64,000 bases of DNA from JAXLVB01 sp046329195 (GCA_046329195.1 JAXLVB010000001.1:248001-312000), one strand, 5' to 3'. Counted from the stretch's first letter, positions 26,512 through 36,904 are shown. Numbers and translations are program-made. The notes: a model not told the origin generated them from the letters alone.

Positions 26512-29500
26512 ATGCGCAACTTTTTCGTTCTACTCTGCTGCATAGTTACGTTAGGGGCTTTTGCCCAAAAGAAAAAGTCCTCTCAAACTACGCCAACCCC
26601 ACCAGCACCAGCAGCCATTGTGGCTACTAACGCAGCGGACCGTTTGGCTGGCTATGAAAAACGCAAACAACTTGATGCGATTTCGTTGGTCAATAATGTC
26701 AAATTCCGCTCGGTGGGGCCTACCGTGATGAGTGGCCGTGTGGCCGATATTGACGTAAACAACACCGACCCTACGCAGTTTTTTGTGGCGTATGCCTCTG
26801 GCGGGCTTTGGAAAACCGAAAACAATGGGATTTCGTTTACGCCTTTGTTTGACAACGAAGCCGTAATGACCTTGGGCGACGTTGCCGTGGACTGGAAAAC
26901 GGGCGGCAAAACCATTTGGGTGGGCACTGGCGAAAGCATTTCTTCTCGCTCGTCCTATTCGGGTGTGGGCATGTACAAAAGCGAAGACGGCGGAAAAACT
27001 TGGCAACACAAAGGACTGTCAGATAGCCACCACATCGGCGAAATCATGCTGCATCCAACCGACGCTAACACCGTATGGGTGGCCGCCTTGGGGCATTTGT
27101 ACACCCCTAACCGTGAGCGAGGTATTTTTAAGACCTCTGACGGTGGTAAGACGTGGAAAAACACCCTCTACGTGGACGAAAACACAGGAGCTATTGACAT
27201 TCAGATAGACCCTACTAACCCCAAGGTGCTTTATGCAGCCATGTGGTACAAAACTCGTCGGGCTTGGAATTTTGAAGAAGGTGGCAAAACCTCAGGTATT
27301 TATAAATCAACCGACGGTGGCGATACGTGGAAGCTCGTTTCGGGTCCGGGTAGTGGTTTTCCGCAAGGCGATGGCAATGGCCGTATCGGAATAACCGTTT
27401 CGCCGTCTAATCCTAACATCGTGTATGCCACGCTTGACAACCAAGCACGCCGCCCCGAAGACCCCGCAGAAGCACAAAAAAATGCCAATAAGCTCACGCC
27501 CGCCAAACTCAAAGCCTTGAGCAAAGAGGATTTTTTGAAACTAGACGACACCCAGCTTAATGAATACCTAGACGAAAAACGATTTCCCGAAAAATACACC
27601 GCCAAGACAGTTAAAGACTTAGTCAAAACCGATAAAATCACAGTAACAGGCGTAGTAAGCTATACCGAAAGTGGCGACGATGACGCCAACCTACCGCCTG
27701 TGGTAGAGTGTGAAGTGTATCGCTCTGACGACGCCGGTACTACTTGGCGACGCACCCACAAAGACTTTTTCCAATCGGTTTTTAATACCTATGGATATGT
27801 ATTTGCTACCATTCACGTATCACCTTCCAATCCAGACAAAATCGTAATTCCAGGTTTTCAAATCATCAAGTCTGAAGACGGCGGCAAAACCTTCCAAGGC
27901 ATCAATGCTCCCAACGTCCATGCCGACCACCATGTGATTTGGATGAACCCTAAAAACGACAAACACATGATATTGGGCAATGATGGCGGCCTTAACATTA
28001 CCTACGACAATGGCAAAACATGGTTTTTTGCTAATACCCCTGCGGTAGGGCAGTTTTACGCCATCAATGTGGACATGGCCAAACCGTACAACGTCTATGG
28101 CGGTCTGCAAGACAACGGCGTTTGGTATGGCCCCAGTACCTACCGCCACAGCTACGAATGGTATGCCGAAGGAGCCTACCCATTCAAAAACATTGGCGGA
28201 GGTGATGGTATGCAAGTAGCCGTAGATACCCGTGACAACAACATCGTTTATACTGGCTCTCAGTTCGGTTTTTATTTTCGCTTGAACAAAACGACTGGCG
28301 AGCGAAAGTTCTTACAGATTCCAAGAGAAATCGGCGAAGACAAATTACGCTGGAACTGGCAAACGCCCATTTTGCTAAGCCGTCATAATCAAGATATTGT
28401 GTATTGGTGTTCTAACAAATTCCATCGCAGTTTAGACAAGGGTGAAACGTGGAAAACCCTATCGGGCGACCTCACCAAAGGAGCTAAGCAAGGCGATGTG
28501 CCATTTGGTACCTTGGTTACGATAGACGAATCGCCGCTACATTTTGGCTTGCTCTACGTTGGCTCTGACGATGGCCTTATTCATAGTTCAAAAGATGGAG
28601 GTTATACTTGGACCAAGATTTCGGATGGCCTGCCCCAAAACTTCTGGGTAAGCCGAGTGGTAGCTTCTACTCATCAGGAAGCAACCGTGTATTGTTCGCT
28701 AAACGGCTATCGTGACGACCATTTTACAGCTTATGCCTACGTTTCGACCGACTATGGCCAAACCTGGCAGCGCATAGGCGAAGACCTACCCGCCGAGCCA
28801 ATCAACGTTATTAAAGAAGACCCTAAAAACCCGAATCTGCTTTATATCGGTACAGACCACGGGCTTTATATTTCATTGAACAAAGGTAAGTCGTTTATGC
28901 ACATGGCGGGCGAGCTACCAGCTGTTCCGGTACATGATTTGGTGGTGCACCCTCGTGACAACGAAGTAGTGCTGGGCACCCACGGTCGTTCGATATGGAT
29001 TGCCGATGTCAGTTTGGTACAACAGCTTACAGATAGTCTTTTGGCTAAAGATATTCATGCTTTTGCCTTGAAAACCCAAAACGCCAATCCTTCATGGGGC
29101 CGACAATTCATGAAGTATGACGAGCCCAACGCCATTAAGTACGACATTCCGTTTTACTTGAAAAAAGCGGATAAAGTCACTGTCAAAATCCAGACCGACA
29201 AGGGCTTGGTACTTCGTACCTTAACCGACGACAGTGAAACGGGGCTAAATTTTGTGAACTTCGACATGACATTAGACAAAGCTGTGATGGCCGACTACGA
29301 AAAATACCTCAACGAAGTGAAGCGTAAAGACGAAAAAGCCATTAAGGTAGAGTTAGGCCAAGACGACAAGCAACTGTACATTCGCCCCGGCAAATACAAA
29401 GTGGTGATTGAAACTACAGGAGGCCTAAAAGCCGAACAAAGCCTCGAAATCAAAGGCAGCGAGCGTCGAGGACGTCGAAGTGTTCCAACCGCCAAAGTAG

Positions 29501-29562
29501 TAGGTAGCCCTGGCGAGTTAGAAGACTGGATGGAAGAATTAGGTATCGAAGAAAAGAAATAA
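26512..29562 (+). CDS. Secreted BNR/VPS10-like beta-propeller protein
   Basis: 1016 aa from the ATG at 26512, which opens a signal peptide (MRNFFVLLCCIVTLGAFAQ). Many Asp-box repeats follow (SEDGGKTWQHKG, TSDGGKTWKN, STDGGDTWKL, SKDGGYTWTKI, STDYGQTWQRIG), the hallmark of sialidase/VPS10-type propellers. The C-terminal 150 residues form a separate domain (VTVKIQTDKGLVLRTLTDD...). Proteins like this are usually annotated as glycosyl hydrolases, but no catalytic residues can be assigned here. There is no T9SS sorting domain at the end. Confidence 0.85.
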   Translation: MRNFFVLLCCIVTLGAFAQKKKSSQTTPTPPAPAAIVATNAADRLAGYEKRKQLDAISLVNNVKFRSVGPTVMSGRVADIDVNNTDPTQFFVAYASGGLWKTENNGISFTPLFDNEAVMTLGDVAVDWKTGGKTIWVGTGESISSRSSYSGVGMYKSEDGGKTWQHKGLSDSHHIGEIMLHPTDANTVWVAALGHLYTPNRERGIFKTSDGGKTWKNTLYVDENTGAIDIQIDPTNPKVLYAAMWYKTRRAWNFEEGGKTSGIYKSTDGGDTWKLVSGPGSGFPQGDGNGRIGITVSPSNPNIVYATLDNQARRPEDPAEAQKNANKLTPAKLKALSKEDFLKLDDTQLNEYLDEKRFPEKYTAKTVKDLVKTDKITVTGVVSYTESGDDDANLPPVVECEVYRSDDAGTTWRRTHKDFFQSVFNTYGYVFATIHVSPSNPDKIVIPGFQIIKSEDGGKTFQGINAPNVHADHHVIWMNPKNDKHMILGNDGGLNITYDNGKTWFFANTPAVGQFYAINVDMAKPYNVYGGLQDNGVWYGPSTYRHSYEWYAEGAYPFKNIGGGDGMQVAVDTRDNNIVYTGSQFGFYFRLNKTTGERKFLQIPREIGEDKLRWNWQTPILLSRHNQDIVYWCSNKFHRSLDKGETWKTLSGDLTKGAKQGDVPFGTLVTIDESPLHFGLLYVGSDDGLIHSSKDGGYTWTKISDGLPQNFWVSRVVASTHQEATVYCSLNGYRDDHFTAYAYVSTDYGQTWQRIGEDLPAEPINVIKEDPKNPNLLYIGTDHGLYISLNKGKSFMHMAGELPAVPVHDLVVHPRDNEVVLGTHGRSIWIADVSLVQQLTDSLLAKDIHAFALKTQNANPSWGRQFMKYDEPNAIKYDIPFYLKKADKVTVKIQTDKGLVLRTLTDDSETGLNFVNFDMTLDKAVMADYEKYLNEVKRKDEKAIKVELGQDDKQLYIRPGKYKVVIETTGGLKAEQSLEIKGSERRGRRSVPTAKVVGSPGELEDWMEELGIEEKK

Positions 29563-29564
29563 GT

Positions 29565-29600
29565 AAAAATCCCCATGAGTTTTAACTTATGGGGATTTTT
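29565..29600. terminator. Bidirectional terminator
   Basis: AAAAATCCCCAT and ATGGGGATTTTT pair, with inner AGT/ACT pairing. The hairpin sits between two convergent stop codons and serves both the BNR gene and thrC. Confidence 0.9.
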
Positions 29601-29601
29601 T

Positions 29602-30900
29602 TTACCCTAACAAATACGCCTTAAAATCGTCAAATTGAGTGCTCATAGGCGTGGCCTGCTTGGGTAATTCCAATAAAGCCGACAGTCGCTCAGGAACGGG
29701 TACTTGCTGACCAAGGGTGCCTTCGACTACATCTAAAAACTTGGCGTAATGAGCCGTTGATAAAAACACACCTGTTACATCTTGAGCTATTCGATTCATG
29801 TAATCGCTCAAGCCTAAGTACGCTACCCCCGTGTGTGGACACATGATATAACCTGTGCGCTCATACACATCTTTTAGGGCTACTTTGGTTTGATTGTCGT
29901 CATAATAAGCCCCCGAGATCAGCGAAGCCACTCGCTCATACGAGTTGCCACCTAAAATTTTCATCCGAATAAAATTGCTCGGATTTCCTACGTCCATCGC
30001 ATTCGAAATGGTTTCTTGCGAAGGTTTGGGTTCATAATACCCCGAAGCAAGGTAGCGAGGTACTATGTTATTGATATTGGTAGCTGCTATGAATTGCTGT
30101 ACGGGTAAGCCCATTCGGTAGGCAATTACACCAGCGCTCAAGTTTCCGAAGTTTCCACTCGGCACGCTGATTACCAGAGGCTTGCCTGTCTTTTTTAGCT
30201 GTGCATAAGTGCCAAAATAGTAAAAAGACTGTGGAATTAGGCGGGAGATATTGATGGAGTTGGCCGAAGCTAAGTTGAAACGAGAAGTCAATTCCGCATC
30301 CAAAAATGCTTGTTTGACCAACCATTGACAGTCGTCAAAGGTGCCATCTACCTCTAAGGCTTTTACATTGCCACCCAAGGTGGTCAATTGCTTTTCTTGA
30401 ATATCACTTACCTTACCACTTGGATACAAAATCGTAACCGAAATCCCCGGCGTATTAAAAAAACCTTGTGCTACGGCTCCACCGGTATCACCAGAAGTAG
30501 CCACCAAAATCCGAATCTCTTTCTGTGACTTTTGCAAGAAATACGACATCAGCGAAGCCATAAACCGAGCCCCAAAGTCTTTGAATGCCATCGACGGCCC
30601 ATGAAACAACTCCAAGACGTACTTGTTAGGCTCTACTTCAACCACTGGTGCCTCAAACGTAATGGCACGCTCTACAATTTGAGCCAAATCAGTAGCCGAA
30701 ATATCATCACCCAGCAACACACTGGATACTTCAAAGGCAATTTCTTGGAGCGAAAGGTCTTGGATATGTTCAAAAAAAGAAGCTGGCATGGCCGGAATCA
30801 CCTCGGGCATATACAACCCGTTGTCGGGGGGGAGTCCTCTAAACACCGCTTCTTCTAACGACACGACAGGACTCTGATGGTTGGTACTATACAGTTGCAT
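29602..30900 (-). CDS. thrC: Threonine synthase
   Basis: 432 aa. The PLP lysine lies in SMAFKDFGARFM, the phosphate-binding loop in ATSGDTGGAV, and the substrate region in SVPSGNFGNLSAGV. It converts O-phosphohomoserine to threonine. The gene is not linked to thrA or thrB here. An inverted repeat next to the promoter suggests regulation. Confidence 0.96.
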   Translation of the reverse strand: MQLYSTNHQSPVVSLEEAVFRGLPPDNGLYMPEVIPAMPASFFEHIQDLSLQEIAFEVSSVLLGDDISATDLAQIVERAITFEAPVVEVEPNKYVLELFHGPSMAFKDFGARFMASLMSYFLQKSQKEIRILVATSGDTGGAVAQGFFNTPGISVTILYPSGKVSDIQEKQLTTLGGNVKALEVDGTFDDCQWLVKQAFLDAELTSRFNLASANSINISRLIPQSFYYFGTYAQLKKTGKPLVISVPSGNFGNLSAGVIAYRMGLPVQQFIAATNINNIVPRYLASGYYEPKPSQETISNAMDVGNPSNFIRMKILGGNSYERVASLISGAYYDDNQTKVALKDVYERTGYIMCPHTGVAYLGLSDYMNRIAQDVTGVFLSTAHYAKFLDVVEGTLGQQVPVPERLSALLELPKQATPMSTQFDDFKAYLLG

Positions 30901-30960
30901 AATTAAGAAGAGTTTGAAAAAGCACTATCAAACTCAGTACTGGTTTAACGATTCGGATCA

Positions 30961-31013
30961 CAAAAGTACTCCCCGAAACCTGAAGTACCAAAATACCGCA
31001 GGTGTCGGGGAGT
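30961..31013 (-). promoter_or_regulatory. thrC promoter with adjoining 15-bp inverted repeat
   Basis: On the minus strand TACTTTTG (30968-30961) matches the -7 element, about 60 bases before the thrC ATG. Immediately upstream, arms ACTCCCCGAAACCTG (30968-30982) and CAGGTGTCGGGGAGT (30999-31013) are inverted copies with one mismatch. They overlap the position of the -33 element, as an operator would. Confidence 0.55.
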
Positions 31014-31150
31014 TGATAATATACGTATTTATCTTATTTCCAAAGAGAAAACTACTCATAATCAACAAGTTATTTACCCTTTGTATCAATAGTACTGATT
31101 GGTACACATCGTTTCAAACCATGCGGCCGATAAGAACAATTTTTTGTTGG

Positions 31151-32419
31151 TTATAAGTTGTTCAATACTTCTCGCAGTTCGGTCAGAATCATTTCTTTGA
31201 CCGCCACCTTCCGTTTTTGGGTAGTAATTTTGGTCAAAATTACTCGGTCCATTTCTGTGTTACGGTTGAACGAATCCCCGTTAGAGGTATAAGTCTCAAG
31301 ATCATTTTTCTCTTTCTTGACCAAGTAATCCATCTGGTGAATCTGGATCTTAAGCTGGTCACGGCGAGGCTTATCTCTAAAATCAGGGTAACGATAACTA
31401 ATAACCCGCATCAAGTAGTTCATTTCAAACACTTTATCACAAGCCAAGCGGAATTTTTCTGACAGGTCTCTGTCCACTACTTTTAGCTTGGCAGAGGTGT
31501 TCTTCCATTCGTTAAGCAATTCTTTAGCCCGTTCCGAAGCTTTTATCATATCGTCCGAATATGGTAACTTGGTAGCTTCTTCAGCCATACGCTTGAGGGC
31601 ATCCAAAATCGGGTTCACACGAGGTTGTTGAACAATGCCTTTGGCTTTGTTATAACGGTAGAAAAACCCATTATTGGCATACTTAAAATCCCGCCACATC
31701 ATTTTTTGTTTTTTGGGCGGAATTGCTCCAATGACTTTCCACTCGTTTTGAAGCTGGCGCATTTTCTGGAAAGCATCATCTAAATCTTCGGCCCTTACCA
31801 GTTCTTTTGCCGTTTGTACAAGCACCTCATAACGAGCAATTTTCTCATCAATTATTCGGTTTTTCTCCGCAAAAAACTCTCTTCTTTTTTGGAAGAAACT
31901 ATCCGCAAGTGCCTGAAATTCAGCTTCTACTTCGTCGTCAAGTGGTTTTTCGACAGGCCCTGTTTTTAGCCACTTGAGTTTTAGTTCTTGAAGTGCCTCT
32001 GTGGCTTCGGCCCAGTCGGTGCGGTTAGCCGCCGCACGGGTTTCTTCCAGAAGAGCTCTCTTGATTTCTAAGTTTTTCTTTTGATTAACAACAATGAGGT
32101 CTCTCAGATAGACTTCGAGTTTGTCGAGCTGAACAAAAAACGGTGCGAAATTACCCCACCCATCAAATTCTGCGAGGGTTTTACGAAGTTGCAGTAGTTT
32201 GGTTAGATAAGAGCCTTTGTTTTGGGCTTCTTCAACTTGCTGAAAAAGCTGCACTACTTTTGTTTCAGCAATACTGAACCGATTTTTGAAGTACTGAACA
32301 GCCTCTTCGGGCGTGCGACGCACTTCTCCAATTTCTCGGTCAGGGAAATCAAGATAACTTTTTAAGTAAACTTTGTCGCCGAGTACATAACCGTACTCGT
32401 CTTCCAATAAACGTTCCAT
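31151..32419 (-). CDS. DUF349 domain protein
   Basis: 422 aa, highly charged and almost all alpha-helical. Repeated segments of about 70 residues (LQELKLKWLKTGPVEKPLDDEV..., MRQLQNEWKVIGAIPPKKQKMMW) are DUF349 repeats. The family is typical of Bacteroidota; its role is not settled. It is likely cytosolic. TAAATTTG (32450-32443, minus) is a good -7 element about 24 bases ahead of the ATG. Confidence 0.85.
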   Translation of the reverse strand: MERLLEDEYGYVLGDKVYLKSYLDFPDREIGEVRRTPEEAVQYFKNRFSIAETKVVQLFQQVEEAQNKGSYLTKLLQLRKTLAEFDGWGNFAPFFVQLDKLEVYLRDLIVVNQKKNLEIKRALLEETRAAANRTDWAEATEALQELKLKWLKTGPVEKPLDDEVEAEFQALADSFFQKRREFFAEKNRIIDEKIARYEVLVQTAKELVRAEDLDDAFQKMRQLQNEWKVIGAIPPKKQKMMWRDFKYANNGFFYRYNKAKGIVQQPRVNPILDALKRMAEEATKLPYSDDMIKASERAKELLNEWKNTSAKLKVVDRDLSEKFRLACDKVFEMNYLMRVISYRYPDFRDKPRRDQLKIQIHQMDYLVKKEKNDLETYTSNGDSFNRNTEMDRVILTKITTQKRKVAVKEMILTELREVLNNL

Positions 32420-32929
32420 GTTTTGGGTGGTTAGAGACTAAGCAAATTTAATCCATACAATGTAGTTAAAGTTTTATTGTGTAACGAAGTAGTATCTGTG
32501 CGCATCGTCTTGTAAATAAGATACTTACTTGGATATTGATGAATCCCTGGACAATAAAACCCTAAGTTGACATGTACTAAAATCCGATATTTGCTGAGTA
32601 CAAATTTTCGCAGTTACAAATAAAACAAAAAATAAATAATGAAACCATTATCTTTTTGCAAGTAAGTGATAAGTTATTGACTACCAAATACACACTAAGA
32701 ATAAAAATCACTAAAAATCAACCACTTACAAAACAAAATGATTCCAAAAATCCACAAATGAATAATAAAATCACTGATGGATTTACGAGCAAACGGTACT
32801 TTTTTTACTGTATTTGTTAGCTAACATAACTCTTTAACAGCTAATTAGCCATTTCTTAAGCTTTCGACTATCTCGCCTTTAGGGCGTTTTTCAATGGTAC
32901 ATCAGCCTATTTGTAGGTACCTAAAACAA
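32420..32929. other. 510-base AT-rich intergenic region
   Basis: Apart from the DUF349 promoter near 32443-32450 I see no gene, RNA or strong hairpin. It is rich in A/T runs and may contain the signals that end transcription of the acyl-CoA dehydrogenase gene. Confidence 0.5.
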
Positions 32930-34123
32930 TTAGACCGCTTTGGGTTCGTCTTTGTAAACTTTCTGATACCCTACTCCATCTACTACGATTTTTGAAATGA
33001 TTTCTCGCATAATCTCAGAGGTCCCTCCTGCAATGGTGCCTACTCGCACGTCTCGATAGGCTCGGCAGATGGGGTAATCTTCGATATAGCCATAGCCTCC
33101 AAAAAATTGTAAACAGCCATCTATGACCCGTTTTTGCATTTCGGAGGTATAGAGTTTGGCCATGGAGCATTCTTTGACCACAACCTCACCGTGCATGTAT
33201 TTCCAACAGGTACTATATACAAATTCTTTGGCTACTTCTACCTCAGTAGCCAAGTCGGCGGCTTTGTGTCGAAGTGCTTGAAATTTAGCAATGGGGCGTC
33301 CAAATGCATCCCGTTCGTGCATGTATTGGAGTGTCCACTCAAGGGCGGCTTCGGCGCCTGCTACTGCCATAATAGCGGCCACTAAACGCTCCAATTGTAG
33401 GCTTTCCATCAAATAATAAAACCCAGCATTTTCCATGCCAATTCGGTTCGTAACAGGCACTCGAACGTTATCAAAACGAATTTCAGCAGTATCGGAGCTG
33501 TGCCAGCCCATTTTGTTGAGCTTGGTGCGAGTAATGCCCTCGGCTTGCAAATCTACGACAATCAAACTCACCCCATTGGCTCCTGCCGAAGGCGTTGTTT
33601 TGGCCGCCAGTGTGACAAAGTCGCCATAAGTGCCATTGGTAATGAAGGTCTTAGACCCATTGATGACGTATTCCTCGCCGTCTCGAACGGCAGTCGTCAA
33701 AATCGCCGAAACGTCAGAGCCCGTATTGGGTTCAGTCATGGCCAAAGCACCTACTTTTTGGCCTTGAATGGCCGGCATCAAGTAGTGTTGCTTGAGTTCG
33801 TTATTACCTGCTTTTAGGATATGGTTGGTAGCCATATATTGATGCACACTTACTGCCGAAGCAAAACCACCGATGGTGCTTCGAGAAAGCTCTTCCAGCC
33901 AAACCACCGTAAACCAAAAATCGGCATTTGAGCCACCGTATTCTTCTGGGAAATTGATACCCAAAAAACCCATTTCGCCCATTTTCTGAAATACATCTCG
34001 AGGTACTTTGCGGGCTGTTTCCCATTCGTTGGCATAAGGAATAACTTCTTTTTGAATAAACTGCCGTGCTGCCTGCCTAAACAGGTGGTGGTCTTCGGTA
34101 AAATACTGCGATGTGGCTTTCAT
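32930..34123 (-). CDS. Acyl-CoA dehydrogenase
   Basis: 397 aa. The FAD and substrate motifs ALAMTEPNTGSDVSAI and the C-terminal signature QFFGGYGYIEDYPICRAYRD are present. The catalytic Glu follows TIAGGTSEIMREII. It oxidises acyl-CoA thioesters at the alpha-beta position, passing electrons to ETF. No other beta-oxidation genes are adjacent, so chain-length preference cannot be told. Confidence 0.93.
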   Translation of the reverse strand: MKATSQYFTEDHHLFRQAARQFIQKEVIPYANEWETARKVPRDVFQKMGEMGFLGINFPEEYGGSNADFWFTVVWLEELSRSTIGGFASAVSVHQYMATNHILKAGNNELKQHYLMPAIQGQKVGALAMTEPNTGSDVSAILTTAVRDGEEYVINGSKTFITNGTYGDFVTLAAKTTPSAGANGVSLIVVDLQAEGITRTKLNKMGWHSSDTAEIRFDNVRVPVTNRIGMENAGFYYLMESLQLERLVAAIMAVAGAEAALEWTLQYMHERDAFGRPIAKFQALRHKAADLATEVEVAKEFVYSTCWKYMHGEVVVKECSMAKLYTSEMQKRVIDGCLQFFGGYGYIEDYPICRAYRDVRVGTIAGGTSEIMREIISKIVVDGVGYQKVYKDEPKAV

Positions 34124-34157
34124 GAAGCAATGCGATGTGGTTGTTGATGGCTCAAAA

Positions 34158-34193
34158 ATAAAAAATGGCGCAACATCCTGAGAAATTGCGCCT
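34158..34193 (-). terminator. Terminator of the coiled-coil gene
   Basis: Read on the minus strand, GGCGCAA and TTGCGCC pair and are followed by ATTTTTTATTTTT. It lies just beyond the stop at 34220. Confidence 0.8.
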
Positions 34194-34219
34194 TAGAAAG
34201 TTACGATAAAAATGTGATT

Positions 34220-35164
34220 TTATTTTACTGTGAAATTCCCTTCTCCAATTTTGAAGCCTTCGGCATACAGCTCCACGTTGTACTTGCCCGGACGATACCG
34301 ATCGCCGCCTTTGGCAAATACCCATTCTACGTTTTGGTTAGAGTTGTTGTACTGCACTTTTTGTTTGCCCGTGTACATCACTTCTTTGCCTGCCCAATAA
34401 AAGGTGGAGCCGTCTAGCCCATTGCTCAATACGGCGCCTTCGGGGTCAAGCACTCGCACCAACACTTCTTTTTCTTCTTGCTTGGTCAATGGGTTGGGTG
34501 CTAAGGTGTAGCTTACTTTAATTTTTTCCATTCGCTTGGCTTTGTACTCATTTTCGTCGTCTTCTTTGAGTTTGCCTTTGCTGGTGATAGCTGCTACTTT
34601 TACATTTTGTGCTTTGAGAGCCGAGGCAATACTTACCTTCTCTGTCAGTTCTTTGTTTTGAGCCACATAGGTGTTTAGCGTATCTTTGTAGGCTCTATGA
34701 GTAGTCGCCAAGTTGGTTTTGAGGCTTGTGTTTTCTTGGTTTAACGTCTCATTATTAGCCAATAACTGGCCATTTTCTTCTTTCAACTTGGCAATTTCGG
34801 CATCTTTTTGGGTCAAAAACGACTCGTATTCTTTGATTTTGGCTTCATACTTTGCAATAGAAGCCCCGTTGTTGCGGCGAAGGACGACTTTATCTGTCTC
34901 TAATTGTGCCTTTACCTTGAGGAGTTCGCTTACATCGCCACCCAATTTTTGCACTTCGGCAATTTTGTTGGTCAATTCACTAGAGATTGAATCCAGTTTG
35001 GCGTGTGTAGCCAATAGTTCGGTGGTTTTTTGTTGAATTACCTGAGCTTGATTAGTCGAGACTTCTTTTTGGTTGTACAACGAGAAGCCTAACACGCCTG
35101 CAATGATGGTCATCAGCGCTAAAGCAGCTACTAAGATAGGATTGTTTTTTTGGGTAGTTTCCAT
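34220..35164 (-). CDS. Membrane-anchored coiled-coil protein with C-terminal beta domain
   Basis: 314 aa. A single membrane segment (residues about 10-28, ILVAALALMTIIAGVLGFSL) is followed by about 150 residues of heptad-rich coiled coil (KAQLETDKVVLRRNN, KIKEYESFLTQKDAEIAKLK). A C-terminal Ig-like domain of about 100 residues follows (VSYTLAPNPLTKQEEKEVLV...YRPGKYNVELYAEGFKIG). I do not recognise a function; a periplasmic structural or envelope role is an inference. Confidence 0.7.
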   Translation of the reverse strand: METTQKNNPILVAALALMTIIAGVLGFSLYNQKEVSTNQAQVIQQKTTELLATHAKLDSISSELTNKIAEVQKLGGDVSELLKVKAQLETDKVVLRRNNGASIAKYEAKIKEYESFLTQKDAEIAKLKEENGQLLANNETLNQENTSLKTNLATTHRAYKDTLNTYVAQNKELTEKVSIASALKAQNVKVAAITSKGKLKEDDENEYKAKRMEKIKVSYTLAPNPLTKQEEKEVLVRVLDPEGAVLSNGLDGSTFYWAGKEVMYTGKQKVQYNNSNQNVEWVFAKGGDRYRPGKYNVELYAEGFKIGEGNFTVK

Positions 35165-35574
35165 AAAACATAATGAGTTAAAGGGTTAAACATAGAACAA
35201 CATGAGGGTATCATGCGGTAGATGTTTGGCAATAGGCAACAACGGTTTTTTTACGTAGCCAGCCGTCATTATTTAACATAAACCATTTGTTATTTATTGA
35301 TTATTAAGCAATTAACAAATGTTGACGAACACAATTACGGCCAACTTGTTTGTAAAAGAAGATATATTCAACTCAAAATGCGGATAGGTGAAGATAGCGG
35401 AATTTTGAGATTCCGAGTATAAAACGGCACCATTGGGGGCTTATTGCAAGATTGGTAAGAAAATGTGTAAACGGTCGCAATAATCAAGATATAGGGCAGA
35501 ATAGATACGGCAAAAGCCTGTCAAAGCTATTTGTAAGAGTACTCTAGTCAATCTGAAGAGCTAGTTACAAGCAC
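35165..35574. other. 410-base intergenic region
   Basis: No ORF, RNA gene or strong terminator is visible. It should contain the promoter of the coiled-coil gene and the end of the phosphoesterase transcript. Confidence 0.45.
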
Positions 35575-36378
35575 CTACCGAGCTTTACCTTCATAGGTAT
35601 TCAAGATAGGGTTGGCATCTGGGTTGCACTGATAGGTAGTCCACGAGCCGTCGGTGCGTACTTCTACAATTCGATAACCTCGATAAGTAGTACCCCAATT
35701 GCCCCCAATATGCCCATCAAAAAAATACGACTTGCCTTTTTCGGTCTTGCGGCCATCTTGGTCGTGCTCGTGGCCGTGAAAAGCTCCTGCAAAATTAGGG
35801 GTATTCAAAAACAAATTACGGATTTCGGCACAGTCCACGCCATTGTCCGTCCACTTAGCAGGCGGGATGTGCATAATCACAAACACCCATTTTTTGTCAG
35901 CAAAAGCCTTGAGTTGCTGCCCCACCCACTGAGCGTCGGCACAGAGGTATTCGCCTTTTTCGTTAGAGGTATCAGCCAATATAAAGCCACAGTTGGCTTT
36001 TTCAAATACATGGTTGGTATCGTACCCCCAGAGTTGTTTCCAAGTCTGATTACTCACATGGTCATGGTTGCCACGAGTCACGTAATAAGGCACAGGCAGG
36101 CGGTTAAACACCTGCTGCACTTGGAGCATCAGTTCGGGTTTGTCATGAATCAAGTCGCCGTTCATAATCACGAAATCAAGCCCTTTACCCTGTTTTTCGG
36201 CATTCATCCAGCGGATTAAGTCGTTATGAAAGCCTTCAAAATCGGTGTTTGGCTGACCGTAGTGACCATCTGAGGCCAGTGCAAAACGTAAGGCTACGGC
36301 TGGGGTTTGTTGACCAAACGCAAGTGGCGCTGTCAGCGCAAGGGCCGAAGATTTCAGAAAAGTACGACGTGATTGCAT
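35575..36378 (-). CDS. Exported metallophosphoesterase (calcineurin-like)
   Basis: 267 aa from the ATG at 36378. The N-terminus MQSRRTFLKSSALALTAP has a twin-arginine-like RRTFLK motif, so export may be by Tat. The metal motifs are in order: D-x-H (SDGHYG), GDLIHD, GNHDH, the His of IMHIPP and GHEHDQDG. It should be a two-metal phosphodiesterase or phosphatase in the periplasm. The substrate is unknown. Confidence 0.87.
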   Translation of the reverse strand: MQSRRTFLKSSALALTAPLAFGQQTPAVALRFALASDGHYGQPNTDFEGFHNDLIRWMNAEKQGKGLDFVIMNGDLIHDKPELMLQVQQVFNRLPVPYYVTRGNHDHVSNQTWKQLWGYDTNHVFEKANCGFILADTSNEKGEYLCADAQWVGQQLKAFADKKWVFVIMHIPPAKWTDNGVDCAEIRNLFLNTPNFAGAFHGHEHDQDGRKTEKGKSYFFDGHIGGNWGTTYRGYRIVEVRTDGSWTTYQCNPDANPILNTYEGKAR

Positions 36379-36526
36379 AAAACGAAGAGGTTGGAGAAAT
36401 AAAAACCGCTTTTCATAGAAACACCACAAATAAATTGATTATCAATGATTTGTATTTAAAATTAATCGTGACAATTAGCACATTTTCAAGTAGTTCGCCG
36501 TAGCGATTAACACCTTTTCAACTTGC

Positions 36527-36904
36527 TTATCGTAGTTGTTTCAGCGCTAATTTCATCTTTTTTTCAATATCTACAAACGAAACTTTGTCTTTTGCCACAT
36601 ACACAAAGGCGATGTAGGCAGGCAATGGGTGGGAGCCATCACCAACAAGGACTGACTTATGCCGCCGATACGCCTCTCGGAGGCGTCGCTTGATGAGGTT
36701 GCGATCTACAGCGTGTTTGAAGGTGCGCTTCGATACCGAAAACAGTACCGACGGAAGCGTCGAGGGGAGGGTTTCGTCAAAAAGGTATAAAATACGGAAA
36801 GGGTAGCTAAAAAACGCTTTGGTTTCTTCGCTACCCTTCTTAAACAGTCGGTCAATAATTTTCTTAGAATTGAGCCGTTCTGTTTTCCGAAATGTCTGCC
36901 TCAC
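36527..36904 (-). CDS. rnpA: Ribonuclease P protein component
   Basis: 125 aa with the RNR signature (HAVDRNLIKRRLREAYR) in the usual place and the upstream FSVSKRTFKHA segment. It binds the RNase P RNA and aids 5' processing of tRNA precursors. It directly follows rpmH in the conserved rpmH-rnpA order. Confidence 0.95.
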   Translation of the reverse strand: MRQTFRKTERLNSKKIIDRLFKKGSEETKAFFSYPFRILYLFDETLPSTLPSVLFSVSKRTFKHAVDRNLIKRRLREAYRRHKSVLVGDGSHPLPAYIAFVYVAKDKVSFVDIEKKMKLALKQLR

